From an uncultured Acetatifactor sp. (GTDB taxonomy: Bacteria > Bacillota > Clostridia > Lachnospirales > Lachnospiraceae): DNA of 46,923 nt. The notes under the pieces were generated by a model. That model saw only the letters and a list, made by a program, of their open reading frames with translations. It searched no databases and had not been told where the DNA came from. The stretch covers positions 33,190 to 80,112 of the forward strand of contig CAJTXE010000019.1 of the NCBI GenBank assembly GCA_910580225.1, in the 5' to 3' direction. The translations under genes and the position numbers were made by a program. Below, piece after piece: positions 23,789 to 32,184 of this stretch. The stretch's first letter is position 1. Each line of letters begins with the position of its first letter.

Positions 23789-25741
23789 ATGATATCAAAC
23801 CATACATGTTCCACCCACTGTCGCCAGTCTCTCCCCGGAAGAGACTTCCGAACCGCTGCCCCGCTTCCGGATCATTTACCGCAGATCCAGGCGTCCCCTG
23901 CCTCCATGCAGAAAATACGCCTGCAGCCGGGAAGCCTTCTTTATGACAATCAGCAACGTTGTCTCTCCTACCTGCTTGCCCTGGACGAGGACAGAATGCT
24001 TTACAATTTCCGCAGGACTTTCGGCCTCTCCACAGGAGACACCCTGCCCCCGGGCGGCTGGGAAGAACCCTCCGGCCTTCTGCGGGGCCATTCCACCGGC
24101 CATTACCTGTCGGCTCTGGCCCATGCCTTCACTGCAACGGGAAATGCCCGGTACCGTCAAAAGGCAGAATATCTCATCAGCGAACTGTATGCCATGCAGA
24201 AAACCTCTCTGGGAGATCCTGCCGCCTTTTGCACCGCCTGCACCCCCTCTGATGCCGGACAGTCCCTCTGGAGCCGGACTCCGAATACCTGGGGCAGGGG
24301 ATACCTGAGCGCCTATTCGCCGGATCAGTTCGCCCTTCTGGAGAAATTTACCCCCTATGCCACCATATGGGCGCCTTATTACACCCTCCACAAGATTCTG
24401 GCAGGACTGCTTGACTGCCATCGCCTGCTGTCCAGCGAAACGGCCCTGACCTGTGCCTGCGGCATAGGAGACTGGGTCTCCGGGCGTCTCTCCGGCACCA
24501 CACAGGAGCAGCGTGCCAAAATGTGGGAGATGTATATCGCCGGAGAATACGGCGGCATGAACGAGTCTTTGTGCAGGCTTTACGAACTCACGGGGAACAG
24601 AACCTATCTGGATACGGCACAGATGTTTGACAATCCCTCCGTCTTTCGGGAACTGGCCCGCGGACAGGATCCTTTGAGCGGTCTCCATGCCAACCAGCAT
24701 ATTCCGCAGATCATCGGCGCCATGGAGGAATTCCGGGCCACGTCTGACCCTGCTTACTACCGTCTGGCCCGAAACTTCTGGGAACTGGTGATGAACCGCT
24801 ATACGTACTCCATCGGCGGCGTGGGAAGGGGAGAGAATTTTCGGGAACCCGGACTGCTGGCACAGAATATAGAGGGCGGCAGGAACTGCGAAACCTGTGC
24901 CACCTATAATCTGCTGAAGCTCACAGGTCTGCTGTATCAGTATGCTCCGGACCACAGCCCTTATATGGATTATTATGAGCAGGCCCTGTTAAACCATATT
25001 GCTGCCAGCCAGAATCCCGTCCGGAAGAAAGGCGCCAGCCACGGAGTCACTTACATGCTTCCTGTTGGCCCCGGCGCCAGGAAAGAGTACAGCAGCGATT
25101 ATGATGATTTCACCTGCTGCCATGGAACCGGTATGGAAAACCATGTCCGATATACCGAACACATCTATCATCACGGGCCCAACGATACCCTGTACGTAAA
25201 TCTGTTCCTGCCATGTACCTATGAGTGGACGGAAAAGGGAATTCTCCTTCTCATGGAAGGCTGTTTCCCCTCCCAGTCCTGCAGACTGACGGTCCGCCGC
25301 ACAGAAAATGACGGTAAGGAGACTCCTATAAAACTGCGGATCCGGATTCCCTACTGGTGCAGAGAAACCTTCCGGCTTCAGATCAACGGGGAAGAACTGC
25401 CTGCCCCCCGAACGGGAGACGGATATTATCCTCTGGAGAGAACTTTCGCAGACGGAGATTGTATCACCATCTTCACTCCCTATACACTTCACCTGTGTTA
25501 CACAGAGGATCCATGGGAGGGATATCCTGCCGCCAGCCTGATGTTCGGCCCTCTGGTGATGACGGCTCTGAGCGAACAGACCGACTGGATCCGCCTGCAT
25601 CTGCCGGAAAAACCGGAAGACGCCTTTACGATCCGATGGGAGGACATGCCGGTGCTATGGTATCATGACCTGAAATTTGTGCCTTCTTATGCGGCCCACA
25701 ACAGCGCTTATCATACATATTTCCAGATTTGTCTCACATAA
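23789..25741 (+). CDS. GH127-family glycoside hydrolase (beta-L-arabinofuranosidase-like, DUF1680)
   Basis: 650 aa, no signal peptide. The N-terminal (alpha/alpha)6 barrel includes GHYLSALAHAF; C-terminal beta-sandwich domains follow. The GH127 zinc/cysteine site is present: Glu368 and Cys370 in NCETCATYN, and Cys443-Cys444 in DFTCCHGTGMEN. By comparison with the characterised Bifidobacterium enzyme HypBA1, the first of the CC pair is the nucleophile. The family releases beta-L-arabinofuranose from glycans; specificity within this broad family is not certain. The ATG at 23789 has a well placed AAGGAG. No arabinose transport or catabolism genes are nearby. Confidence 0.88.
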   Translation: MISNHTCSTHCRQSLPGRDFRTAAPLPDHLPQIQASPASMQKIRLQPGSLLYDNQQRCLSYLLALDEDRMLYNFRRTFGLSTGDTLPPGGWEEPSGLLRGHSTGHYLSALAHAFTATGNARYRQKAEYLISELYAMQKTSLGDPAAFCTACTPSDAGQSLWSRTPNTWGRGYLSAYSPDQFALLEKFTPYATIWAPYYTLHKILAGLLDCHRLLSSETALTCACGIGDWVSGRLSGTTQEQRAKMWEMYIAGEYGGMNESLCRLYELTGNRTYLDTAQMFDNPSVFRELARGQDPLSGLHANQHIPQIIGAMEEFRATSDPAYYRLARNFWELVMNRYTYSIGGVGRGENFREPGLLAQNIEGGRNCETCATYNLLKLTGLLYQYAPDHSPYMDYYEQALLNHIAASQNPVRKKGASHGVTYMLPVGPGARKEYSSDYDDFTCCHGTGMENHVRYTEHIYHHGPNDTLYVNLFLPCTYEWTEKGILLLMEGCFPSQSCRLTVRRTENDGKETPIKLRIRIPYWCRETFRLQINGEELPAPRTGDGYYPLERTFADGDCITIFTPYTLHLCYTEDPWEGYPAASLMFGPLVMTALSEQTDWIRLHLPEKPEDAFTIRWEDMPVLWYHDLKFVPSYAAHNSAYHTYFQICLT

Positions 25742-25784
25742 ACGCTGTCTTCGCATTCCTCACCGGAATCTGAAAACATGGAAA

Positions 25785-25835
25785 ATGTGCTGCCTTTCTC
25801 CGGAACCTGTTGTCTCCGGGGAATCGGCAGCACAT
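25785..25835. terminator. Hairpin terminator between convergent genes
   Basis: ATGTGCTGCC (25785-25794) pairs perfectly with GGCAGCACAT (25826-25835), with an inner CCGGA/TCCGG pair. It lies between the stop of the GH127 gene and that of the small membrane protein gene. Downstream T-richness is modest on both strands (CCTCCTTTTCC; TTTTCCATGTTTTC). Confidence 0.6.
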
Positions 25836-25855
25836 CCTCCTTTTCCAGGACATTT

Positions 25856-25987
25856 CTATCCCTTCTTCTCATCGCCGTTTTCTTTATCTTTTTTCGACTT
25901 GACGATTTTAATCACTGCACTGATAATCACCACTGCTGCCAACACATAGAATGCAATGTTAACCATCGTTCCAATGGATTCATACAT
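25856..25987 (-). CDS. Small single-span membrane protein (43 aa)
   Basis: 43 aa. One hydrophobic helix at about 9-29 is followed by a strongly charged tail (KIVKSKKDKENGDEKKG), which predicts the C-terminus inside. The ATG at 25987 has an excellent AAAGGAGG site about 8 nt upstream, better evidence than the longer frame starting at 26062. Function is unknown. It lies alone on the minus strand behind a shared hairpin. Small proteins of this kind often modulate membrane complexes, but nothing here identifies a partner. Confidence 0.65.
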   Translation of the reverse strand: MYESIGTMVNIAFYVLAAVVIISAVIKIVKSKKDKENGDEKKG

Positions 25988-26169
25988 GGCCGTGTCCTCC
26001 TTTCTCCGTACTCGTAGATCCTGTGATGTACAGAGCTGCCCTGCAGGCATCATCCGCAGCAAATCCCGTTTCCGGAGATCCGGAACAAAACTGCTCTATT
26101 CTGTCACTTCCGCCAGGATTATGAACCCATTATATCATAAACCCGCGAAATAACGCAATATCGGTCCGC

Positions 26170-28029
26170 TTATTTCCGCTTCAAATAATAAAACCCGTAG
26201 GCCGGTATCTCCACACCGCTGGCCTTCCTATCCTCCCCGGAGATCAGATCCACATAATCCCCGTCCGTCTCATTGATCCAGGCCGTTTTGTTAAATTCAC
26301 TGAAATTGAACAGTCCCAGTATTTTCTCCCCCTCATAGTGCCTTCCGATGCACAGCACTGAAGTGTCCCAGGTCTCAACAGTCCAGGTGTCCGCATTGGA
26401 AACAAAGGCTTTCTCCCGCTTCCGGATCTCTTCCAGCCGACTCAGCCCGCTAAAGAGCCTGCCCTCCACAGTATCCGGGCTGGATGCCTTAGCCGCCAGC
26501 GACCAGTCCATAGCTCCCCTGTGGATGTACCGGGAATCCGCTGCCTTCACAGGATTCTCCTTATAACCATAATCGTTCACCTGCCCGATCTCATCCCCGC
26601 TGTACAGCACCGGAATGCCTGACTGCATGAACATATAAGCATGGAGCATGATATCCAGCCTTAGGGCCTGCTCCATGGCCGGGGCATTCTGCTCAAATCC
26701 GGCTTTCTCAATGCCGCACATAGAAGCAGTGGTACCGCAGAACCTGGCATCCCCGGTGACAGGGTCCGCGTTATAGAGTTCTCCTCTGCTGTTGCTGTCT
26801 CCTGCATACCCCTGAAAATAGTCGTTCAGATACTTCTTATGAGAGCGCTCTCCAATCCCCTCTCCCTGCAGGGCTGCGAAATCCAGCCCCCAGCCGATAT
26901 CGTCATGGCAGCGCAGATAATTCAGAAAAACATATTCTCCCGGCAGAGAATTTATAATATCCAGTTGTTTTTTTAACAATTTAACGTCTCTTGTAGCCAC
27001 GGTATGCCAGGTAGTTGCCATGGTGGTCACGTTGTAGAGCATATGACATTCCGGTTTTTCCACCGTGCCGAAATAGGGTACTACCTTCTCCGGCTCCATC
27101 ACCACCTCGCCCAGCAACAGTACCCCCGGACAGACGATTTCCGTTATCATACGCATCATGCGGACAATGGTATGCACCTGTGGAAGATTCCGACATTTTG
27201 TATTCAATTCCTTCCATATGTAAGGTACCGCGTCTATGCGGATGATATCAATGCCCCGGTTGGCCAGATAGAGAAAATTGTACATCATTTCATTAAAGAC
27301 TCTGGGATTTCGATAATTCAGATCCCATTGGTATGGATAAAATGTAGTCATCACAAAATGTCCGGCATCCGGCAGCCAGGTAAAATTACCCGGAGCAGTA
27401 GTAGGAAATACCTGCGGAACCGTCTGTTCATACCGGGCAGGCAGGTCTGCATTGTCAAAAAAGAAATACCGGCTCATGTACTCCCCTTCTCCCTGTCTGG
27501 CCCGTCTCGCCCACTCATGCTCTTCGGAAGTATGATTCATCACAAAATCTATACAGACATTGATTCCCTTACGATGACAGGCCCGGGTCAGGCTCTCCAG
27601 GTCTTCCATGGTTCCCAGCTTCTCCTGTACCTTCCGGAAATCTGCCACCGCATAACCGCCGTCCGAACGCCCTTCCGGAGTCTCCAGAAACGGCATCAGA
27701 TGAATATAATTCACATTGCAGCTTTCAATGTAGTCAAGTTTGGCCTCCACCCCTCTGATATTCCCGGCAAAATTGTCAATGTAGAGCATCATGCCCAACA
27801 TATCATTGCTGTGGTACCATCCCGGGTCCTGCTCCCGCGCGGCATCCAATTCCTTCAGTCCCGCATTCCGCTCCTGCCAGAAAACCTTCATATTCTCCTG
27901 CAGCTCTGCAAACATGGAATCGTTCCCATACAGCTCCATGTACAGCCAGCGCAGTTCATCATGGTGTCTCTCAAGGCGCCTGGAATAAGGCTCCTTCTCT
28001 GCCGCCTTTTTCTCGGCTTCTTTTTTCAT
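26170..28029 (-). CDS. Amylosucrase-like alpha-glucan glycosidase (GH13)
   Basis: 619 aa. It resembles amylosucrase (GH13_4): an N-terminal helical region (about 15-75), then the barrel with SDGGYAVADFR, the nucleophile Asp266 in DIIRIDAVPYIWK, the acid/base Glu308 in LLGEVVMEP and Asp376 in CHDDIGWG, followed by YSGDEIGQVNDY. Amylosucrase builds alpha-1,4-glucan from sucrose; related members hydrolyse sucrose or other alpha-glucosides. The ATG at 28029 has GGGAGGAG upstream. It has no signal peptide. It lies apart from the mal operon, but is consistent with alpha-glucan metabolism. Exact activity is uncertain. Confidence 0.85.
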   Translation of the reverse strand: MKKEAEKKAAEKEPYSRRLERHHDELRWLYMELYGNDSMFAELQENMKVFWQERNAGLKELDAAREQDPGWYHSNDMLGMMLYIDNFAGNIRGVEAKLDYIESCNVNYIHLMPFLETPEGRSDGGYAVADFRKVQEKLGTMEDLESLTRACHRKGINVCIDFVMNHTSEEHEWARRARQGEGEYMSRYFFFDNADLPARYEQTVPQVFPTTAPGNFTWLPDAGHFVMTTFYPYQWDLNYRNPRVFNEMMYNFLYLANRGIDIIRIDAVPYIWKELNTKCRNLPQVHTIVRMMRMITEIVCPGVLLLGEVVMEPEKVVPYFGTVEKPECHMLYNVTTMATTWHTVATRDVKLLKKQLDIINSLPGEYVFLNYLRCHDDIGWGLDFAALQGEGIGERSHKKYLNDYFQGYAGDSNSRGELYNADPVTGDARFCGTTASMCGIEKAGFEQNAPAMEQALRLDIMLHAYMFMQSGIPVLYSGDEIGQVNDYGYKENPVKAADSRYIHRGAMDWSLAAKASSPDTVEGRLFSGLSRLEEIRKREKAFVSNADTWTVETWDTSVLCIGRHYEGEKILGLFNFSEFNKTAWINETDGDYVDLISGEDRKASGVEIPAYGFYYLKRK

Positions 28030-28162
28030 GGCCGCTCCTCCCTTTTCCCTTATTTCATTTCTTCTCCGAAATTCTTTCCTTCTCTCCTCGGATCTGCTCT
28101 GAAAGTCTCTGCTCTGTCTCACCGCCGGCCCGGACCTCTTGCTGCAGCGGTTCCCGTCAGGA

Positions 28163-29008
28163 TCAGGGCATCTCTTCCCCAATCAATCCGTATTTCAAAA
28201 AAGCCCGATACAGCCCGGCTTCTCCCACAGACCCACATACATCATCCGCCAGTTTCATCAGCTCCGGACTGCCGTTTCCCATACAGATACCCAGACCTGC
28301 TGTCTGCAGCATCTCCCGGTCATTCATGCTGTCTCCGAAGGCCAGAGAATCACACAAGGCAATCCCCATATGCCGGCAAACCCTTTCCACTGCCCCGCCC
28401 TTGTCAAATTTTCGGTTCATCAATTCCCCGTTGACAAAGCAGTCCCCCTTTTTCTCCTGCATCCAAAAGAAAAAATCCGCCTCCAGCACTGCTCTCGGTT
28501 CTGCCAGCTGTTCCTCGGACAGACTCATAAACACAATCTTGTACACCGGCTGCCCGCGGTATTCCTTCATGGGCAGCAGACACAGATTTTTCTCCAGAAT
28601 TTCCCGCTTCCGCAGCAGCTCCCTGTTGCGCCCCCGGGAAATATGCGTCTTCAGATATTCTCGAAAGCTTTCATCTGTGTAGGACACATCTCTGCATTCC
28701 ACAGTTCTGAATACGCCATTGTCCTCAAAAACCGACAAAGCCCTGATGCGCTGGTCCTCTGTCATAGGGCTGTCATATATCACTTCCCCGGCACACTCCA
28801 CATACCCGCCGGCACTGGCAACCACCCCGTCAAAGCCATATTTCAGCAGGGGTAAAAGCATGGCATAGTTTCTGCCGCTGCATAAATACACCAGATGTCC
28901 TCCCTCTCTGGCCCGGCGGACTGCTTTCAACGCCGACTCCGGCGGACGGTTGCTCCCTGGCTCTGTCAGGGTTCCGTCTATGTCCAGAAAAATAATCTTC
29001 CTTTCCAT
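28163..29008 (-). CDS. Cof-type HAD-IIB hydrolase
   Basis: 281 aa. Motif I is FLDIDGTL, motif II LCSGRNY, motif III has the Lys in NRKFDKGGAVE, and motif IV is FGDSMNDREML followed by GICMGNGSPELMKLAD, all typical of the Cof/YwpJ subfamily with a type IIB cap. Such enzymes are sugar-phosphate or flavin phosphatases; the substrate is not evident. The ATG at 29008 has AGGAGGAG upstream. The stop is 133 nt before the amylosucrase-like gene on the same strand, so co-transcription is possible. Confidence 0.9.
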   Translation of the reverse strand: MERKIIFLDIDGTLTEPGSNRPPESALKAVRRAREGGHLVYLCSGRNYAMLLPLLKYGFDGVVASAGGYVECAGEVIYDSPMTEDQRIRALSVFEDNGVFRTVECRDVSYTDESFREYLKTHISRGRNRELLRKREILEKNLCLLPMKEYRGQPVYKIVFMSLSEEQLAEPRAVLEADFFFWMQEKKGDCFVNGELMNRKFDKGGAVERVCRHMGIALCDSLAFGDSMNDREMLQTAGLGICMGNGSPELMKLADDVCGSVGEAGLYRAFLKYGLIGEEMP

Positions 29009-29093
29009 ACACTCCTCCTGTACCTGCAGGAGAGCCCCGCTGCAGCTGTCATTCAAACAGCTCCGATTGTGAAATCGTTCTCACTCTCCTATT

Positions 29094-29122
29094 ATCATAT
29101 AACAGGTCATATTTATTGTAAA
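29094..29122 (-). promoter_or_regulatory. Promoter of the Cof-type HAD gene
   Basis: On the minus strand TTTACA (29122-29117), a 17-nt spacer and TATGAT (29099-29094) precede the ATG by about 85 nt. The same hexamer pair with the same spacing occurs before the HPr-like gene. Confidence 0.55.
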
Positions 29123-29220
29123 CTGTCAATATTCATAAATTTATAATCCGTATTTAAGTGTTTTGCTGAAATTGATTTCACCTTTCGTATCGATATGTCT
29201 GCTGTGTACATTTCTGTCAT

Positions 29221-29262
29221 AAAAAAAGACAGTCTTTGTGTCTGTTCCGCAAAAGACTGTCT
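29221..29262 (-). terminator. Rho-independent terminator of the HPr-like gene
   Basis: AGACAGTCTTT (29227-29237) pairs with AAAGACTGTCT (29252-29262). Read on the minus strand the stem is followed by seven T (29227-29221). Confidence 0.8.
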
Positions 29263-29339
29263 GAATTCTCTGTTTCGATTTCTGGGGTCCCGCCGCCCTG
29301 CAGACAGGAGACCTTCAAAACCTCCGGTCTGTCATGCTT

Positions 29340-29579
29340 CTACCACATGCTCTCCCGGAGCAGATAAGGGCCGATTTTGTCCAGCATTGCCGAATCATCC
29401 GAATCACATACCAGCTTCTGCGGACTTGCCAGATCAAGCGCAAACACACCCAAAATGGATTTCGCATCCACCACTCGCCTGCCTGAGCCAAGTTCAAACT
29501 TTGCTTCCACGGTGCTCACTGCATTTACAAAATTCCTTACCTGATCTGCATCATCAAATTTCACAAATACCTGCTGCAT
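29340..29579 (-). CDS. HPr-like protein lacking the phosphorylatable histidine
   Basis: 79 aa, the usual size for HPr. The segment DAKSILGVFAL aligns with the regulatory-serine region of HPr (KSIMGVMSL), placing Ser41 where HPr Ser46 lies. The catalytic GxHARPA motif is absent; the equivalent position reads FDDADQV, and the protein contains no histidine at all. It therefore cannot pass phosphate in the sugar phosphotransferase system, but might be phosphorylated by HPr kinase, as Crh is. The ATG at 29579 was chosen for size and a GGGTGA site; the longer frame adds only non-homologous residues. It is monocistronic, with its own promoter and terminator. Confidence 0.8.
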   Translation of the reverse strand: MQQVFVKFDDADQVRNFVNAVSTVEAKFELGSGRRVVDAKSILGVFALDLASPQKLVCDSDDSAMLDKIGPYLLRESMW

Positions 29580-29670
29580 AGAAATCACCCTTTTCACCTT
29601 TCTTCGGAACCTGCGCCCGATATTATTCAGGGACAAAACGGATATAAAATTCAATTTCATCCATTGAGGA

Positions 29671-29699
29671 ATCATACACTATATCGAATCTTTTGTAAA
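29671..29699 (-). promoter_or_regulatory. Promoter of the HPr-like gene
   Basis: On the minus strand TTTACA (29699-29694), a 17-nt spacer and TATGAT (29676-29671) precede the ATG by about 90 nt. An overlapping alternative is ATGACA-17-TATAGT. Confidence 0.55.
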
Positions 29700-29808
29700 T
29701 TGTCATTTTGAATAATTTTAAATTACATACTTTGTTGATTTTGACAGACTATCTAGACAAATTCTCCCCCAGCGCCCGCCGAAAGAAAGACCATTCAAAA
29801 ACAGGGCC

Positions 29809-29837
29809 TTGCCATTTCCCATATATGGTATTATAAT
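29809..29837 (+). promoter_or_regulatory. Strong promoter of the tocopherol-cyclase-like gene
   Basis: TTGCCA (29809-29814), a 17-nt spacer and a perfect TATAAT (29832-29837). Transcription should start near 29844, leaving a leader of about 113 nt before the ATG at 29957. Confidence 0.7.
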
Positions 29838-29956
29838 GTCATTACCTGCTACTAAATGTGGAATTGTGCAGGATAAAAGGCGCATCTCTCGGCGCCGCAT
29901 TCGATTTTGGGAAGCCATATCTGCTTCCTGATAACATAGAAAAACGGGACAAAAGA

Positions 29957-31120
29957 ATGAATCAATCTGATCTGGCAAGAAATTCATCCATGCTGCAGGG
30001 CTCCCTGGCCAAAAGAGGGTATATGCGCTGGTGGCACTCCTTTTCCGGTACTCAGCCGGAAAGCGGAAAAGTGCGTACCTTTTTCGTGGAATTTTTTATT
30101 ATCAATCCCAGGCTGGGGGCAAATACCCCCATCCTGGGACAGCATCCCTATTTTAAGAAAAAGGGAATGAAACCTTCCTATGTTATGGTAAAAGCAGGTG
30201 TCTTCCCCGATACAGAAGGAAATGGCAGCAGACAGCTTCATGCTTTTTATCCCGTCTCTGCCCTCCGGGCTACGGACAATCCTCTTGTCATGCATCTGGA
30301 AGGACACCCGGAGGCTCATTGCCGTGCCGGGCACTGTTTCTACAGCGAAGATAAACTGACCGGTTTCGTGGAGGTAACCCGGGAAGAGGCCAGGCACCGC
30401 TCCTACATGACCGACAGCGGCTTTATGGAGTGGAATCTGGAAATACGGAAAGCCGTTGCATGCCATACGGGAAAGCGATGCGGAAAATTTTTTCAGGTTC
30501 TGAATATACTGGACAGCTACTGGCATGGAGAAGGCATCCGCAGCTTTTTTCGGGGAAGCGTAACTCTGGACGGCGTAACCTACGAAGTCCTTCCCGAATC
30601 AAGCTACGGCTATGCCGACAAGCACTGGGGCCGCAGTTTCAACAGCCCCTGGTTCCAATTTGCCTGCGGAAAGCTGAACAGCCTGCGGGCAGGGCAGGAA
30701 CTGCGGCATTCTGTCCTGGCAGTCAATGTCGGCTGTCCCAGGTTTCTGGGCTTCCGGCTGAAAGAGCGGCTGATGCTGCAGCTGACCTATATGGGGGAAG
30801 ATTTCGAATTCAATCGATGCAAATGGGAAACAAAGGAAAACGGAAAACGGTATATCTGGCATATTTTCGCCCAGAATAAAAAAACTGCCGTAAAAATCTC
30901 AGGCAGCTGCACCAGGGCGGAAATGCTGCATTTACACTATGAAGACCCCGACGGCAGGAGAAGAAAGCTTCCTCTCCTGGCAGGTGGGAGCGGAATCGGA
31001 ACCGTACAGATCTTCCGAAAGACGGACGGTGTACGGGAGCTGATCGATACTCTGAACCTGGGGAATGCGCTGTGTATCTACCAGGATATTCCGGAACGTC
31101 CCATTCATATGGGGGAATAA
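29957..31120 (+). CDS. Tocopherol-cyclase-like family protein
   Basis: 387 aa. The GYMRWWHSFSG motif near residue 22, followed by VEFFIINPRLG, and the later SYGYADKHWGRSFNSPWFQFAC match proteins annotated as tocopherol cyclase family in Clostridia. In plants the homologous fold closes the chromanol ring of vitamin E; gut anaerobes make no tocopherol, so the bacterial role is unknown. It has no signal peptide. The ATG at 29957 is preferred to a GTG at 29858, which lies only about 14 nt after the predicted transcription start. The stop is 32 nt before the Rrf2 regulator, so both are likely on one transcript. Confidence 0.65.
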   Translation: MNQSDLARNSSMLQGSLAKRGYMRWWHSFSGTQPESGKVRTFFVEFFIINPRLGANTPILGQHPYFKKKGMKPSYVMVKAGVFPDTEGNGSRQLHAFYPVSALRATDNPLVMHLEGHPEAHCRAGHCFYSEDKLTGFVEVTREEARHRSYMTDSGFMEWNLEIRKAVACHTGKRCGKFFQVLNILDSYWHGEGIRSFFRGSVTLDGVTYEVLPESSYGYADKHWGRSFNSPWFQFACGKLNSLRAGQELRHSVLAVNVGCPRFLGFRLKERLMLQLTYMGEDFEFNRCKWETKENGKRYIWHIFAQNKKTAVKISGSCTRAEMLHLHYEDPDGRRRKLPLLAGGSGIGTVQIFRKTDGVRELIDTLNLGNALCIYQDIPERPIHMGE

Positions 31121-31152
31121 GAACATCTGCTTGACAGGAAAGGCTGGTTCTC

Positions 31153-31566
31153 ATGAAAATATCCACAAAGGGCAGATATGCCACCAGAGTCATGCTTGAT
31201 CTGGCGCTGCACAATACAGGCACATGTATTAAGTTAAAAGATATCGCCGCCAGGCAGGGCATCTCCGAGAAATATCTGGAGCAGATCATCTCCCTGCTGA
31301 ACCGGGCAGGATATGTCAAGAGCGTCCGGGGAGCCCAGGGCGGTTACCTGCTGGCCATTCCCCCGGAATCCTGCACGGTAGGCATGATTCTGCGTCTGAC
31401 AGAAGGTTCCATGGCTCCTGTGGCCTGCCTGGACGAGGGAAGCGGGAACTGCCAACGATGCGACATCTGCGAAACGCTGGAAGTATGGAAAAAGCTGTAC
31501 AGCGCCATCAACGAAGTCATTGACGGTGTGACGATAGCAGATCTGGCGGCCCGGCACCGGGCCTGA
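31153..31566 (+). CDS. Rrf2-family transcriptional regulator with a cysteine cluster
   Basis: 137 aa. The N-terminal winged helix begins MKISTKGRYATRVMLDLA and has the recognition region GISEKYLEQIISLL, typical of Rrf2/IscR/CymR. Cys92, Cys100, Cys103 and Cys106 form a cluster where IscR and NsrR bind an iron-sulfur centre, though the spacing differs from the IscR pattern of 92/98/104. It may sense redox or iron-sulfur state, or act as a CymR-like regulator. It is co-directional with the tocopherol-cyclase-like gene 32 nt upstream. No iron-sulfur or cysteine synthesis genes adjoin it. Confidence 0.92.
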   Translation: MKISTKGRYATRVMLDLALHNTGTCIKLKDIAARQGISEKYLEQIISLLNRAGYVKSVRGAQGGYLLAIPPESCTVGMILRLTEGSMAPVACLDEGSGNCQRCDICETLEVWKKLYSAINEVIDGVTIADLAARHRA

Positions 31567-31599
31567 TCTCTTCCGGTCTTCCTCCCCGTTCCGGTTCTT

Positions 31600-32184
31600 T
31601 CAATTCTGTCTCCCCGGTCCTTTCCGCCCTGTTCCGGTTCTGGCAGCAATCCATTCCGCCCGCTCTGCAGGCGTCCCATAGGGAACCGGCACAATTTCAT
31701 ATCCCAGTGTCTCATATGTCTCCTGAAGCACCCGGCAGGTCTCCCGGGCTTCCTGTATGTTCTGCTTCCGTTCCCCATCCCCTGTATAGATTTCTTCCCA
31801 AAACGGGAACAGAAAGACACACTTGTTATACCGATATTTTTCAGCTGTTTTCACGTACTCTCCCGGAACCGGAAGTCCGATCAGACGGCAATATCCCAAA
31901 ACATCCCCGATGCCTCTGTCAAAAAAGCAGGGTTCCTTCAGATGGGCATATTCCTCATAATCAAGCACTGCGTGCAGATACATAAGGCGTGCATAACGAG
32001 AGACATTTCCCCAGGGAAGTGCGTTCCCGCCTGTGGCCACCTGATTTTGAATAATCTTTCTGCCCGACTCTTCCACCACGGGACAGCCCATTTCCTGCAG
32101 CTGCTTCAAAACGGTGGTCTTGCCTCCTCCGGGTCCTCCTGTAAAAATATAACAATATTCCGTCTCAAAGCACATTTTTCCCAT
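31600..32184 (-). CDS. AAA-family ATPase (AAA_28-like)
   Basis: 194 aa. P-loop FTGGPGGGKTT (about 14-24), then VVEESGRKII and a Walker-B-like PCFFDRGIGDVLGY. This pattern matches the AAA_28 / NadR-C-like family of small P-loop proteins, some of which are nucleoside or nucleotide kinases. The ATG at 32184 lies inside the end of the upstream gene (20-nt overlap) with a GAGGTG ribosome site. The coupling suggests a functional link with the discoidin-domain protein. Substrate unknown. Confidence 0.82.
   Translation of the reverse strand: MGKMCFETEYCYIFTGGPGGGKTTVLKQLQEMGCPVVEESGRKIIQNQVATGGNALPWGNVSRYARLMYLHAVLDYEEYAHLKEPCFFDRGIGDVLGYCRLIGLPVPGEYVKTAEKYRYNKCVFLFPFWEEIYTGDGERKQNIQEARETCRVLQETYETLGYEIVPVPYGTPAERAEWIAARTGTGRKGPGRQN

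Noticed and set aside
29195..29581. Plus-strand frame opposite the HPr-like gene
   Set aside because: It crosses the terminator stem and is antisense to a gene with its own promoter and family match.
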